Shown here in pieces: positions 22,960 through 33,294 of a DNA stretch of 64,000 bases. Each line of letters opens with the position of its first letter. The stretch's first letter is position 1. The stretch is taken from NCBI RefSeq assembly GCF_048564905.1, contig NC_132998.1:62320484-62384483 (forward strand). The letters are read 5' to 3'. This stretch comes from Vicugna pacos. Lineage: Eukaryota; Chordata; Mammalia; Artiodactyla; Camelidae. A program made the position numbers and the translations under genes. The notes beneath the pieces were generated by a model that was not told the DNA's origin, did no database searches, and saw only the letters and a program-made list of their open reading frames with translations.

Positions 22960-23615
22960 TGTTCTGTTACCCTCTCCCCTCCCCCAATTCAAACAAGGCA
23001 AATAAAAATCACTGAAAACAGAAGGCCCCCTTCCTGGGCTTCCAAGAGCAGGAAAGCAGGGGGAGGGTCTGCAAGTTCACGCCCAGGTAGGGGTGAGGGG
23101 CCGCCACTCAGAGGTTCCCCCGGATAAAGCCCTTATGGTTAATTGCTGGAGAGAAATGATCAGATTTTGCAAAGCAGATCTTTGGTCTCTATCATTGACT
23201 TGCAATTTAGGAAGGATAATTCCACTTAATGTAAGAGGCAAATGATCTTCAGGACGCCTCGTTCAATCAAGGTCACCCAGAAAGCTGATGGCAGACCAGG
23301 ACTCACCCCGAAACCCAGGAAAGACTTGTCACCAGGCTTGGTTTGAAACGCCTGCTTCCAGGCCTCCAGGAAGTTTGAGAAATCTTGGGAAAACCTTAAA
23401 AGGTCTCCTCTGGTTGGACTTCTTTGGGTCTCTGGGCTGACGGGCATTGAGAAGGTCAAGGCCTTGGAGGGCAAGTTTCCGACAGGCGGGAGTTTGTAGG
23501 TGTTTGTTCCGGTCCTGGAGCTGCGGTAGGTCTGGGCGGCTGGGCGATCTCATTTTCAGCCGTGACTGTGCGGCTCCACTTTTCTCTAGAGATTTCTCCC
23601 CCAGCCTGAGTGGCT
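22960..23615. other. Intergenic, nothing firm recognised
   Basis: Unique DNA of intermediate GC content. It adjoins the candidate regulatory island at 23.6 kb, and part of it (near 23120-23230) has similar texture. Confidence 0.5.
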
Positions 23616-23619
23616 GACT

Positions 23620-23790
23620 GGGTCACCGGGCCATGAATTAATTATACGTAGGGACCACAGCCTCTGTCAAAGAGTGCAGAAAAGCAATTTTAGAAAAGAA
23701 ACCCCTTTTTCTCGCTTGGTGGCTTTCATTGTGGAAGAAAGGGACAATTATGAATTACGTCAGAGCTATTCTGGGGCAGCGGGCGGCGGC
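23620..23790. promoter_or_regulatory. Candidate conserved noncoding element with CRE-like site
   Basis: ATGAATTAATTATACGTA (23633-23650) and ATTATGAATTACGTCAG (23747-23763) are present. The latter combines a homeodomain core with TTACGTCA, a CRE/CEBP-type half-palindrome. No repeat is recognised. Confidence 0.35.
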
Positions 23791-24227
23791 TGGGAGGGGC
23801 CTGGTCTCAGCTCTCCAAGAGGCGCCGGCTTCGCGAGGCCAGGCCACCGGGCACATTCTCTGCTCAGCCCCACTCCTGCTGCCCCCGAGCCTGGGGACAA
23901 GGGTCTCGCACCAGGAGCTGCTCAAGACCCGAGTGGATGGTGCTGGTAAATGTGAGCGTCATCAGATCACAGGCTGCTGGAATCTAACCAGTACCTAACA
24001 CAGGCCTTCCACCAGCAGCAGGAACCTGGGCACCCCGAGACGGGAGGGGGCTTGCCCAGTTCCGGACAGCCAGGCAGGTGAGAGCCTGCGGCCTGTCCCC
24101 GCTTCCCCCGAGTGCCCCTCAGGCCCAAGGTCTAGGGGAGAGATGGCATCTTGGGTTGGCCTCCCTGGAAACAAGATGGGGACTCAGTACAGAAGGCCCC
24201 GGATGGGCGGAGGGCTGTCGGTAGATG

Positions 24228-24640
24228 CCTGCAGTGGTCTGAATGGTGGTCCCCAAAGGTACGTCCCCAGCCTCACCCCTGGAACCTATGTGTGTGACTT
24301 TGTCTGCAAAAGGGGACTTCGCAGATGTGATCAAGTCAAGGGTCTCCAGGTGAAGGCCTCCTGGATTATCTGGGTGGGCCCTACATCCAGTGATAGGTGT
24401 CCTTCCAAGAAACAGAAGAGCAGAGACACAGGCAGAGAAGGGAAGGAAGGCCACGTGGCCCCAGAGGCAGAGACTGGGGTGATGTGGCCACAAGCTGAGA
24501 AAGATTAGGGAATGCTGGCAGCCCCCAGAAGCCCGAGGAGGCAGGAAGGCATCTCTCCTACGGTGTTCAGAGGGCGCACAGCCCTGCAGACACCTTGACT
24601 TCTGGCCTCCAGGGCTGTACAGAAAATTTTTTCAGTCCCT
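24228..24640 (+). mobile_element. MLT1-type MaLR solo LTR
   Basis: The LTR runs from a CTGAATGGTGGTCCCCAAA start, through CCTATGTGTGTGACTTTG, AAGTCAAGGGTCTCCAGG and GGTGGGCCCTACATCCAG, to TTGACTTCTGGCCTCCAGG and a degraded 3' end. No internal retroviral sequence adjoins it. It is a broken fossil, roughly of placental-mammal age. Confidence 0.8.
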
Positions 24641-24784
24641 GGGCTGCCTGCTGGGAGGGAGTGAGACCCAGAGGGGCCACATCTCTGCACCGAGAGTGGG
24701 TCTGACCACAGGCAGCAGGAGTGATGTACATGCAGGTCCTGGGGAGCATCCGGGGGCACGCGACAGTTCCCACCACTGAGAGGC

Positions 24785-25480
24785 TGACAACTTCGTCTGC
24801 ATGGAAGTGGAAACCCCTATATGGCAAAAGAATGAAAACAGAGTAAAAAGACATATGCCGGAGGCAGAGAAAGCACTGGAGACATATATAACAAAAGCTT
24901 AATAGCCTCCTTTTGCAGAAAGTGTGCTAGCAGGCAGTCGGGAAAACACAAACAGTAGAAAAAGGGGTAAAATATTGAACAAGAGAAAAATAAAACATAC
25001 TCGACTTCCCTAGCGACTGGGGAGCTGAATATTAACACAAAACCATTCTGGTTCTCACTCATCAGAACGCCAACAGAAGTAGGGTGACGCTGTTGGTGTC
25101 AGGGCACTCTTGAAGTTCTGGGTCTGGGGGGAACAGGGCCTGCTTTGGAGGAAGGCCAGCAGCATCGAAACTGTACACGCACGTACCCTTTAGAGCGAGA
25201 AAGGCCACTCGTTAGGGCTCCTCATATAAAATATTCACCAGGTGCCCAGAGATAAATGTGCACTTTGTTAAAGCATCACTTGTCACAGAGAGAAGCCGAC
25301 ACCGCGGAGCTGCCCCCCAGGGAGGGCTGTTCTAACGGGCTGCACCGCCATCACCCCATGGCACATATGCAGAGACACTGGCGCTGTTTATCCTGCTGGG
25401 GAAAATGCTGTGAGATGTTCTAGGAAGACACTCGAGACAGCGGACTTCTAGGATGAACTTAATGATGTCTAAGGAAGGCA
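24785..25480 (+). mobile_element. Old L1 (L1M/HAL1-like) 3' region
   Basis: The sequence follows the L1 3' part in order: ACATATATAACAAAAG, TTAATAGCCTCC, an ACCATTCTGG region, then ATAAATGTGCAC and a terminal AAAATGCTGTGAG zone. It is heavily diverged and GC-drifted. It adjoins a MaLR LTR on its left. Confidence 0.55.
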
Positions 25481-25699
25481 CCAGCTTTGTACGTGCATGT
25501 GGGCGTGAGAACACGTGATAGACACACGCGCCCCCCCCCACCGCCACGCCAGCTCTCCAAAAGGCCTGCTTCACACTCTCCTTCCTTCCTCCAACCTCCC
25601 ACGTCCCACACTCAGCCAGGGACCTGGCTTCATTCTTCACTGAGGAACCAGAAGCCACCGGGTCGGGTTGGTCCTTCTCCAGCCCACGTGCCCCCTCTC

Positions 25700-26565
25700 G
25701 GTGCGTGTCTGTAAGACAGACAGATGTTCCCACCCCCGACGCAGACCAAGTTCTCCCCTCCAGCACAGACTTCAGCTCTCATTCCTGCATCATCCAGTCT
25801 CTCTTTCCTGGACCAGTCCATCAGCTCACACGCAGGCTGCCCTCCCTGCCACGCAGGAGAGAAGGGCCCCACGATCCAGCCGTTCCCCCCGGCGCCCTGC
25901 ACAGCCAAGGTTCGGGAAAGTGCTGTCCCCAGTCACTGCCCCCTCGCTGCGGCTCTCAACCCTCCTGGTGGCCATCCCACAGGCACCCTACAGAGAGCGC
26001 TCCCCCTGAGGCCCCCAGGCCCCTCCTGGCGCGTCCCACAGCAGTGGCCACTTCTCTGCTCTCGCCCGGCTGGGACTCTGAGCAGCACGGCCCGCCTCTC
26101 CTTGAAGTGCTGGTGTCCTTGGCCCCGAGACACCACACTTGCCTGCTTCTTGCCTGCCTCCTTGGCCACCCCGTCTCTCTCCTTGGCTGGTGCCTCCTCA
26201 TCCCCCAACCTGAACCTCCGCAGGCCCAGGGACTGGTCATTGGATTTCTTCTCTACAAATTACACGCACCCCTGGTCATCTCTTCCCGCCTGGAGGTTCC
26301 AGCCCAGACCCCTCCCAGGGCCCTTCCCCATCCTAACTCATCCACCTGCCTGCACAGCGTGTCCACCGCACGTCTAACTGGCCTCCAGATGCACAACGTC
26401 CCTGTCAACCCTGGACCCCGGAACCCATCCCTGCTGTTTCCACCACCCCTGGTTGTCCCAGCCCGAAGTCAAGGCCTCACCCCGGGTGCCCCTGCCCACC
26501 CCACCCACATTCATGACTGCGGCGGCGCCTACTAGGATAAGTGAGAACTCCCGCCCCTAGTTCAC
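25700..26565 (+). repeat. L2 ORF2-region fragment
   Basis: GACACCACACTTGCC, CTGGTGCCTCCTCATCCCCC, CAGGGACTGGTCATTGG, TTTCTTCTCTAC and AGCCCAGACCCCTCCC follow the L2 coding region in sense orientation, which explains the 276-codon open frame here (25705-26535). The left limit is uncertain. Confidence 0.6.
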
Positions 26566-26569
26566 AAGG

Positions 26570-27355
26570 CCTGCTCTCTTGGACCCCAGCCCATCTGCAG
26601 TTTGAATTTCTGTCCTTCGCCAGCCCCCGTGCTCTGCCCCCGCCCCGTTCTGCCTGCAGCGTGAACTCAATAGACCGGTTAGGTTCTCCGTAGCGCTCAG
26701 CATCACCTGACACCTGGCTGGTTTGTTGTGTTTATCGGGAGGCAGGGATGGGTCCGCTTCCGCTCTGCCGAGGGACCATGCAAGACTTGCGGGAAGTTTC
26801 TTCTCACCCCCAGGCATCATTTTCTCCATCTGTAAAGTGCGTCTCCTGGTTCTGACAGCTCTGGCTACAACTGCACTGAGGAAGTGGTTTCTTGTCACCC
26901 TTGGATTCGGACCCACCTGACACCGTCTTGCCTCCGCCCCTGCCCAGATGGCTGATCCCTGGCAGCCGGCCCCCTCTCTTAGGGCCGGAGGGTCTCCATC
27001 CACATCCTGGGCCTCCCAGACCACGTGCTGTCCCGAGTGTCTGCTCCCTGCCTGAATGTCTAGCCTCTTATTTTTCACAGGCTGTTTAACGTCAAGCCCG
27101 AACTCTGCGTCTGGAGCTACTCCACCGTCAGACAGAAGTCAACAAAGGAAGGGCCTTGAGAGACCGACAGGGCGGGAGCCACCTTCGGTCCCTCTGGACT
27201 GGCCTCAGTGACCCTTACAGCTAACAGGAAGCTTCCTGACCCAGATCACAGGCTGCCGGCCATGTCCCAGAGGGTTGGGGAGGTGGCCCCTGTCAGCCCG
27301 CTGTCCCCACAGCCTCGTGGGCGGCTGTCAGAGAGCCGTCAGCCTCTGGCAGCAC
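26570..27355. other. Intergenic, nothing recognised
   Basis: GC-rich unique DNA between an L2 piece and the GGC-rich patch. Confidence 0.5.
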
Positions 27356-27359
27356 CAGA

Positions 27360-27610
27360 ACGGCTAATCGGGAGCGGGCTTTCTGTGGCGCTCACGAGCT
27401 CTGTGCGCAGCCCGTCAGTGCTACCTGGGCCGGGGGCGGGGGCGGCGGCGGCGGCGGCGGCGGTGGCGGCGGTGGCAGGAGACGTGTGCGGAGCTCCAGA
27501 ATCGGTGTTTGGCTGGAGAATGGGACAGCGGGACGCAATGGGCAGGGCCCAGCGCCCTGGGACTGGGTCAGGGGCCGCTCGGGGGCTCAGCACGGCCTCC
27601 GAAGCTGGGG
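27360..27610. promoter_or_regulatory. CpG-rich patch with (GGC)n array
   Basis: About 28 CpG dinucleotides occur in 250 bp, centred on a GGC/GGT triplet array at 27440-27476. It could be a small CpG island or promoter, or only an expanded triplet repeat in GC-rich DNA. No TATA box or coding exon is evident beside it. Confidence 0.35.
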
Positions 27611-27679
27611 GCAGGCTGGGGGCCCCTCTGCACATGGGGACAGCATATCACACGCTTGGTTCTCTGAAACCCCCTTCCG

Positions 27680-27790
27680 GGTGCACATTCTCACCTCACT
27701 TTCACAAGGAGTAACTGAGGCTCAGGCCAGGGGCCCAGCAGGGACTTACTCAGGACGCTGGACTGAGGGTGCCACGACCCTCCTCCTGCG
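27680..27790 (-). repeat. MIR fragment
   Basis: TTCACAAGGAGTAACTGAGG and CTCAGGCCAGGGG, followed by a degraded GACTTACTCAGGACGC, are antisense MIR. Confidence 0.5.
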
Positions 27791-27887
27791 CCGTCGCTCC
27801 TGCCTCCCACTGCCCTCGGGCTGGCGGCATCTCCGAGGTCGTGCTCCTGAGACTCATTTGTTCCTTCCATCTGGATTTTTGTTTGCT

Positions 27888-28110
27888 TAAAAAAAAAAAA
27901 AAGAAACCTTTTTGACTGAAGTATAACACACACACAGAAAAGTTCACAGAACAGTTCACAGAACATTAGTGTCCAGCTCACGGGAGTTTTCCAAACTGAG
28001 CGCCTCCACGTGGACACCCCCAGGCCGAGGAACAGGACACTCTAGGTGTCGCCAAGGCTCACTCATGTGGTAGCCCGGGTCAGCAGTCCCTTCCTTTTTG
28101 AGGCCGAACA
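27888..28110 (-). mobile_element. Old L1 3' UTR fragment
   Basis: An A-run at 27888 is followed by TGACTGAAGTATAACACAC, AAAAGTTCACAGAAC and GTGTCCAGCTCACGGG, the pattern of an antisense L1M 3' UTR. It is short and diverged, and the exact subfamily is unknown. Confidence 0.5.
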
Positions 28111-28159
28111 GCATGCCATCCTGTTTTGCTCCTGACGAGGGAACGAGGCCGCTCGGCAT

Positions 28160-28640
28160 CACAGTGCTGCACCAACCTGATGAGCGCTGAGAACGTGCCA
28201 GGCGCCATGGGGGTGGGGGAGGGCGCCGGTGAGAGGCAGACGCTGTGCTGCCCTGTGATCTGGGGACAAGAATGGACACTTTGCTGTGGGCTTGGCATCA
28301 GGAGATGGGTTAATACAGGACGGCGCTGAGCCAGGGCGGCACACAGCAAGCACTCAGGAAGTATCCAAAGTTACTGTACGTGCCGCGTGGTCTGGCAGGG
28401 CGTCTGGGCGCCCAGCCCGTGCTTGGCATGGAGGATGCCCACGACATGCCTGCGGTGAGCAGCACACCACGTTACCCGGCGGAAAGTCAACCAAAGGCTT
28501 GATTCACGTCCCTCATTTCACTCCCATCACCTCTGCAGGGGTGGCCTGCTGAGCCCATTAGACAGATGAGGACACAGAGGCAGGGAGGTGAAGTGGGCTG
28601 CTGGTGGTCTGAGGTGCAGGCCTGGCTCCTATGAGTCCTT
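28160..28640. repeat. Diverged MIR/L2 pieces
   Basis: GGGTTAATACAGGACGG with CACACAGCAAGCACTCAGG (28308-28360) is a sense MIR end. CCCATTAGACAGATGAGGAC with ACAGAGGCAGGGAGG (28553-28590) is antisense MIR. GAGCGCTGAGAACGTGCCAG near 28180 is L2-like. Confidence 0.5.
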
Positions 28641-28644
28641 TTCT

Positions 28645-29915
28645 TGCCTCCTGGCCCCATATCCCCACCCAGAGGCGGCCAGCACTTGGAGGAGAGGGGT
28701 AGGGCACACAAAAGGAGGAGGCGAGACTGTGCACCCACCCACACAGCCCTGGCTGCCGCCTCTTCCATCTATGTTAGAAGCTGGGATTCAGGGGTGTGGG
28801 TGTTGGCCCGGGGCTCAGCGGCCCATGTTTTGCTTCCAGAAGTTTCTAGCCCTTGCCCAGGCTTTTGGCTAACCTGGGGGAGCTCAGTAGAATCTGGCCT
28901 GGCTGCAGGGAGAGGGCTCAGTCTCTGAGCAAGGGAAGAGGCTCAGAGTCTCCCAGGGACCCGTGGGCACGGAGGCCCCGAGGGGCTCCAGGTTGGCCGA
29001 AGCCAAGGCTCATGCGTCACTGCGCGATGAGTTGGAAGGTCCTGGCTCCCCTGTTGGGGGCCGGGGACAGCTCCGCGCAGTCTGAGAGCTGGGCCTCCTG
29101 GCACACTTTGCGGTGAAGGGAGTGGAGGCCCAGGAAGGTGGAGGCCACACGGCCGGTGAGAGACGAAGCTGCCCACAGCGCCCCGGCCTCTGGGACGACC
29201 CCTGGCTGAGACAGGAGCCATGGCCCCGGGGCCTGGCCAGTGGAAACAGATGGAAGCAGGAAGGAGGCTTGGCAGGCAGACGCGAAGCGGGCTGGCTGTG
29301 GCGTTACCTGGGGTCCTGTTAAACTGGAAGTGACAAGTCACAGAGTGAGGGAGCAGATGGCAATTTATTTGCTCCTCTGGATAGGAAATCCATCCAGCAC
29401 GCGCAGGCTCCCTCACCGCTGAGGCTCACAATTCATGGGAAGAAATAAAAACCATCTGAGTTCTTCTGCCAGGCCCCTGGGGCCTGGGGGCCATGGACCA
29501 AAAATGCAGGCAGGGTGGGGGTGCAGGAGGGCTGCCCGGGGCAGGGAGGGGGCAGAAAGAGCGTCCCCTGTGCAAGGTGTGGGGAGCGAGCTGAAGGCTA
29601 GCCTTGAACCTGCAGCCCATAGATCACATCCCCTTCCCGCAGACAGTGCCCCCTTCCCACTGTGCTGACGGGACCCTGCCCTGGGCGTCGGCACCAGGAG
29701 TCACTGGTGTGATATTGGTGATAATACTCAGGCCTCTCCGGGTGGACGGTTTGAGGCTCTGGGAGGGAGTGATGGATCCAATGAGCAGAGACAGTGCCAG
29801 GTGGAGCTCTCTGGTCCGCTGACGCAGGGTTCAAGGTGAAGGAGGAGTTAAAACCCAAAGTCGCCAAAGCTTAGCGCCTCCCCAAGGAAAGGTTTCCTCA
29901 CAGAGCTGTGATATG
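28645..29915. other. Intergenic, nothing firm recognised
   Basis: GC-rich unique DNA with one AT-leaning spot (29350-29460, GGCAATTTATTTGC) of regulatory-like texture. Confidence 0.5.
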
Positions 29916-29919
29916 TGGC

Positions 29920-30280
29920 TCCCCTGGCTTAACCGCCCCCCCCCACTGCCCCAGACCCTCAGGCTCCTGTTTGGCCACCTGCCCTCCCCGGCTGGAATGC
30001 CATCCCACAGCTCTGCCCAGCTCTGCGGAGTCCTTCTTGTCAGGCCCCCTCTGCAAAGCATCACCTCCCGGGGAGGCCATCACCCTGTCTCCCTTTTCTC
30101 ATCATCAGTCTCTCTGTACCTCTACTGATGTGCTCATTTGTCATGTGGGTGCCCCCGGCCCCCAGCTGCAGTGCAGAAACTCCCTGAGGGCGGGGTTTTA
30201 TCTGTCGTGGCGGGTGCTAATACCTAGCCCGGCCTGGCCCATAGCAGGTGCTCAGAACGCCGCTGGGATGAGTGAGGGTC
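29920..30280 (+). repeat. L2 3' region
   Basis: CCCTCCCCGGCTGGAATGCC, TCACCTCCCGGGGAGGCC, AACTCCCTGAGGGCGGGG and CCCATAGCAGGTGCTCAG are the sense L2 3' end. Confidence 0.8.
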
Positions 30281-30384
30281 TAAGAGCAGAGATGCTGAGA
30301 CCAGCTCGAGGGTCTCCTTCTCGCACTGTGATGCCGGCCGGAGCCGGACACCCCAAGTCAGAGGCCGGATGATGTGTCTGCTTG

Positions 30385-30520
30385 GAAAGTGGTGCACGTG
30401 AGAATCTGGGGTTCAGATCCCACCTCCACTGGTCACTTGCCGAATGGCCGTGGGTCAGTTACAGACATGCCTGCCTCGGTCTCTCCAGCTGTGTTATGGG
30501 GCAGCAAGAACAGCTCTTGC
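30385..30520 (+). repeat. MIR fragment
   Basis: GGGGTTCAGATCCCACC, CCACTGGTCACTTGCC and GGGTCAGTTACAGACATGCC give the sense MIR core. Confidence 0.65.
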
Positions 30521-30539
30521 AGGGCCCCCCGGGCCAGCA

Positions 30540-30690
30540 CGGCTCCCGGTGCCAAGCACCGCCATTTAATTTGCACAGCGACTCGATACATTTATTGCCC
30601 CCATTCTTCAGGTGGGAAAGCTGGTGTCCAGAGACGTCGTCACCTGCCCCAGGTGACAGAGATGGTGAAAGGCCCAGCCAGGACTATCCT
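30540..30690 (-). repeat. MIR fragment
   Basis: TTAATTTGCACAGCGACTCG, CCCCCATTCTTCAGGTGGG and CCAGGTGACAGAGATGG are antisense MIR. With the preceding sense copy this forms two opposed MIRs about 20 bp apart. Confidence 0.65.
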
Positions 30691-30885
30691 GCGAAAACAC
30701 CATGTTTGAGAGCCTGTTTTGCTGACCTTTGCACATGGGATCTGGGAGTGGGTGCAGTTTCTGGACCATTGCCTAACGTTGCCTGGAAGGTTTAATCCAA
30801 ACGTTCAGTTGTGTTTCACCAGAAATCTGCTTAAGCCCAGCCTTGGTTTCAAACATTCTACGGAGCCATTTCTCCATGTGATTTC

Positions 30886-31020
30886 ATATATATATATATG
30901 AGTATATGTGTATTTTTTTCATGTCACAAATATTGATATGCCTGGCCATTTTGGTTTTTATTTTATTTTATTTTTTTCTTTTTCAAAATAAAATAATAAA
31001 TCTATAATTTCTACTTCCCC
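30886..31020. repeat. AT-rich low-complexity tract
   Basis: A short (TA)n run (30886-30899), a TTTTATTTTA stretch and A-rich DNA with AATAAAATAATAAAT are present. No element is recognised. Confidence 0.8.
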
Positions 31021-31024
31021 CCCA

Positions 31025-31755
31025 AAAAAAGCCAGGGCCACACTTGACTGAGCAGCCTGGATCCGTCTCTTTGTCCCTGTGCCTTGTGAGGTACAGGACA
31101 CCGGGATGGACTCAAACACCGGAGGGACAGAGCTGGGGGTGAGGGGCACAGGACTGGAGGCTCCGGTGAGGGAGGAAGGAGGGTGAGGTGACAAGCCGGG
31201 AGGAAGGCTCCACTGCCTGGTTCTTCCCCAGAGGTGCACTGTTTCCCGTGTGTCCATCCGCCCTGAGAGGCCGCCCAGAGCTGACCATCTGCTGGAACCA
31301 CTGGCCGCCACCCCTGATCCCCACCAGGTGCCTGCTGGGTCCGCCTCTCTCTCCAGCTCTCAGCTTCCCAGCCCCACCTCTGCAGCCAAGTGCCTTGCCA
31401 CCCTCACTTGGGTCCCAGGTGCTCAGAGGGAGCAGCCACCAGCAAGGACCCGTTCTCTTGAGAATCCCAAACCCCATCGGAGCAAGACTTGGCCTGTCGA
31501 CCTGCCTCAACCCCTCCCCACAGGAGGCTCCGTGGAGGATGAGCCGGCAAACGGCGCGCCGGCACAGAACAGAGGGGTTGGCCCATATGCTGGCAGAGAA
31601 ACCCCATCATCAGGGTTACCCACCAGGAGCCCGGGGTGCCTGGAGGGCCCGAGAGGGCCCAGAGTATCTCCCTGGGGACCAGCAAGAGCCCAGGGGTGTG
31701 AGTGTTTGGGGGGATCAGGCTCTCCCATGAAGTGTGGGGCCTCCACCCCAGCAGT
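31025..31755. other. Intergenic, nothing recognised
   Basis: Overlapping frames of up to 180 codons on both strands are proline-rich and without domains. Confidence 0.5.
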
Positions 31756-31759
31756 TAGA

Positions 31760-31870
31760 TCCAGTCAGGCCCCTGCTGGTCCCTAATGTGCTGTGTGGCT
31801 TTGGGCAGGGTGGCTCCATCTCTGGGCCACATCTCCAAGACTGGAGCTGATGGGCTTGGGAGGCCCTGGA
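31760..31870 (+). repeat. MIR fragment
   Basis: GTGCTGTGTGGCTTTGGGCA and CCATCTCTGGGCCACATCTCC are a short sense MIR core. Confidence 0.5.
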
Positions 31871-32469
31871 GGGGTAGCACTTCTTCTTACACAGGACCAT
31901 TTCCAGGGAGCGCTCTTCACCAGGAACCCAGAACAAACCCTCGTGCCGACTCTTCATCTGTTCATCAGTGCAGCCTGCAGGAGTCACTACCTTGGCCATC
32001 AAAGGCCCCGTGTCTGGAGGAGGAAACAACACGGATACAGCACATCCCCCCACCGGCTGTTCACTGACATCTCTGCGGCTCGCTCGTCCAGCCGTTCCCC
32101 GAGGACACGGGAACTTCTAGCCTGTGCAGTCACCGTGTGAGTGTGAGTCAGCGCGGGAAAAGGCCCTGTGGGCACGGGGCCTGTGAGATGTGCCGGGAAG
32201 AAAGCATCCTGAGGGCTAAGAAGCCGTGGCACCTCACCCCCTCCCCGCCCTGTGCCTCCCTCGGGGGCCGCAGCGCACCCTCAGCGACGCGAGGGCTCAC
32301 CGTCCCAGTGGGAGCGTCAGCTCACGAGGCCTGAGCTTTGCCCCGAGGATGATGACAGCCTTGGGAGACTGTTCTGAGGGGCTCAGCCGCAGGGCCGACC
32401 AAGCCCTGGGCCCCGGGCCTCCACACAGCAGGTGTCCAAGAGCACTGAGTGAGGTCCTGAATGAAGGAA

Positions 32470-32560
32470 GCCGTGTTTACTTTCCAATGAACATCTGTTA
32501 CAATACCATCAAAACAGAGTTCTGTAAACACATTTTGATCAAAGCTGATGGAACCTAAGC
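32470..32560. promoter_or_regulatory. Candidate enhancer with FOX and TCF/LEF sites
   Basis: TGTAAACA (32523-32530) is a full forkhead site. Four bases later TTTGATCAAAG (32534-32544) holds two opposed TCF/LEF cores. The flanks are AT-rich unique DNA inside GC-rich surroundings. Confidence 0.35.
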
Positions 32561-33079
32561 CCATTTGTTGGGAAGCGGAGGCCAGAAGCCAGGCTGGACT
32601 GTGGCTGCAAGCAGAGGCACCTTTAAGGATGCACAGCAGAGCTCGTTGGTTCCCCTCAGACTCTGTCCGTGGTTCCCTAACCCCCCCAACCCCAGGAGAG
32701 CCAGGCCCTCCACCTGGAAGTGTAACCCTCACCCCTTCCCCACCAACGCCAAATCAAGCCACCTGTTCTTCCTCAGTGCTAGTGGGACCTGGGTCAGGGT
32801 CATAGATCTGGGCAATGAGGGATGAATAGGAGTTTGTCAGGTGAAGAGATCGAGGCTCTTCCCAGGTGGAGGGAAGAGCAGAAACACTGATCTGAGGGGG
32901 TGTCTCTTCTCCCACCAGCTTGTGAGGCAACATGAGGGAGGCATCAAGCTTATTCACGATGGGCCCAGCACCCAGGGACACAGGGGACCCTTACAGTGTG
33001 AACATCAGTGGGAGAATGAACGGATGCATGAAATACACAAGTGGCCTAAAGTTACCCAAAGAAAAGAAGCCGGTCGGTG

Positions 33080-33290
33080 CGGGAGGGACACCAGGACCCG
33101 GGTGCAAGTCCCACCTCCAGCTCTATGTGCAACACGGTCCAGGTAACCAACCTTCTTGGAGCTTCGGTTTCATCACCTGTAAAGTGGAAATGACCATTCT
33201 TGCTCTACCTGCTTCCTTGGGGTGGTGGGAGGATTGAATGAAAGCAAGAATGAGAAAGCACTGCTAAACTGTAGAGTGCTGTGCCTGGGT
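33080..33290 (+). repeat. MIR
   Basis: GGTGCAAGTCCCACCTCC, GGAGCTTCGGTTTCATCACC, TGTAAAGTGGAAATGACC and GGGAGGATTGAATGAAAGC are sense MIR in order. Confidence 0.82.
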
Positions 33291-33294
33291 AGGG

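Noticed and set aside
25705-26535. 276-codon plus-strand open frame
   Set aside because: Much of it coincides with L2 ORF-region text, and a second overlapping frame is also open. It has no independent gene signal.
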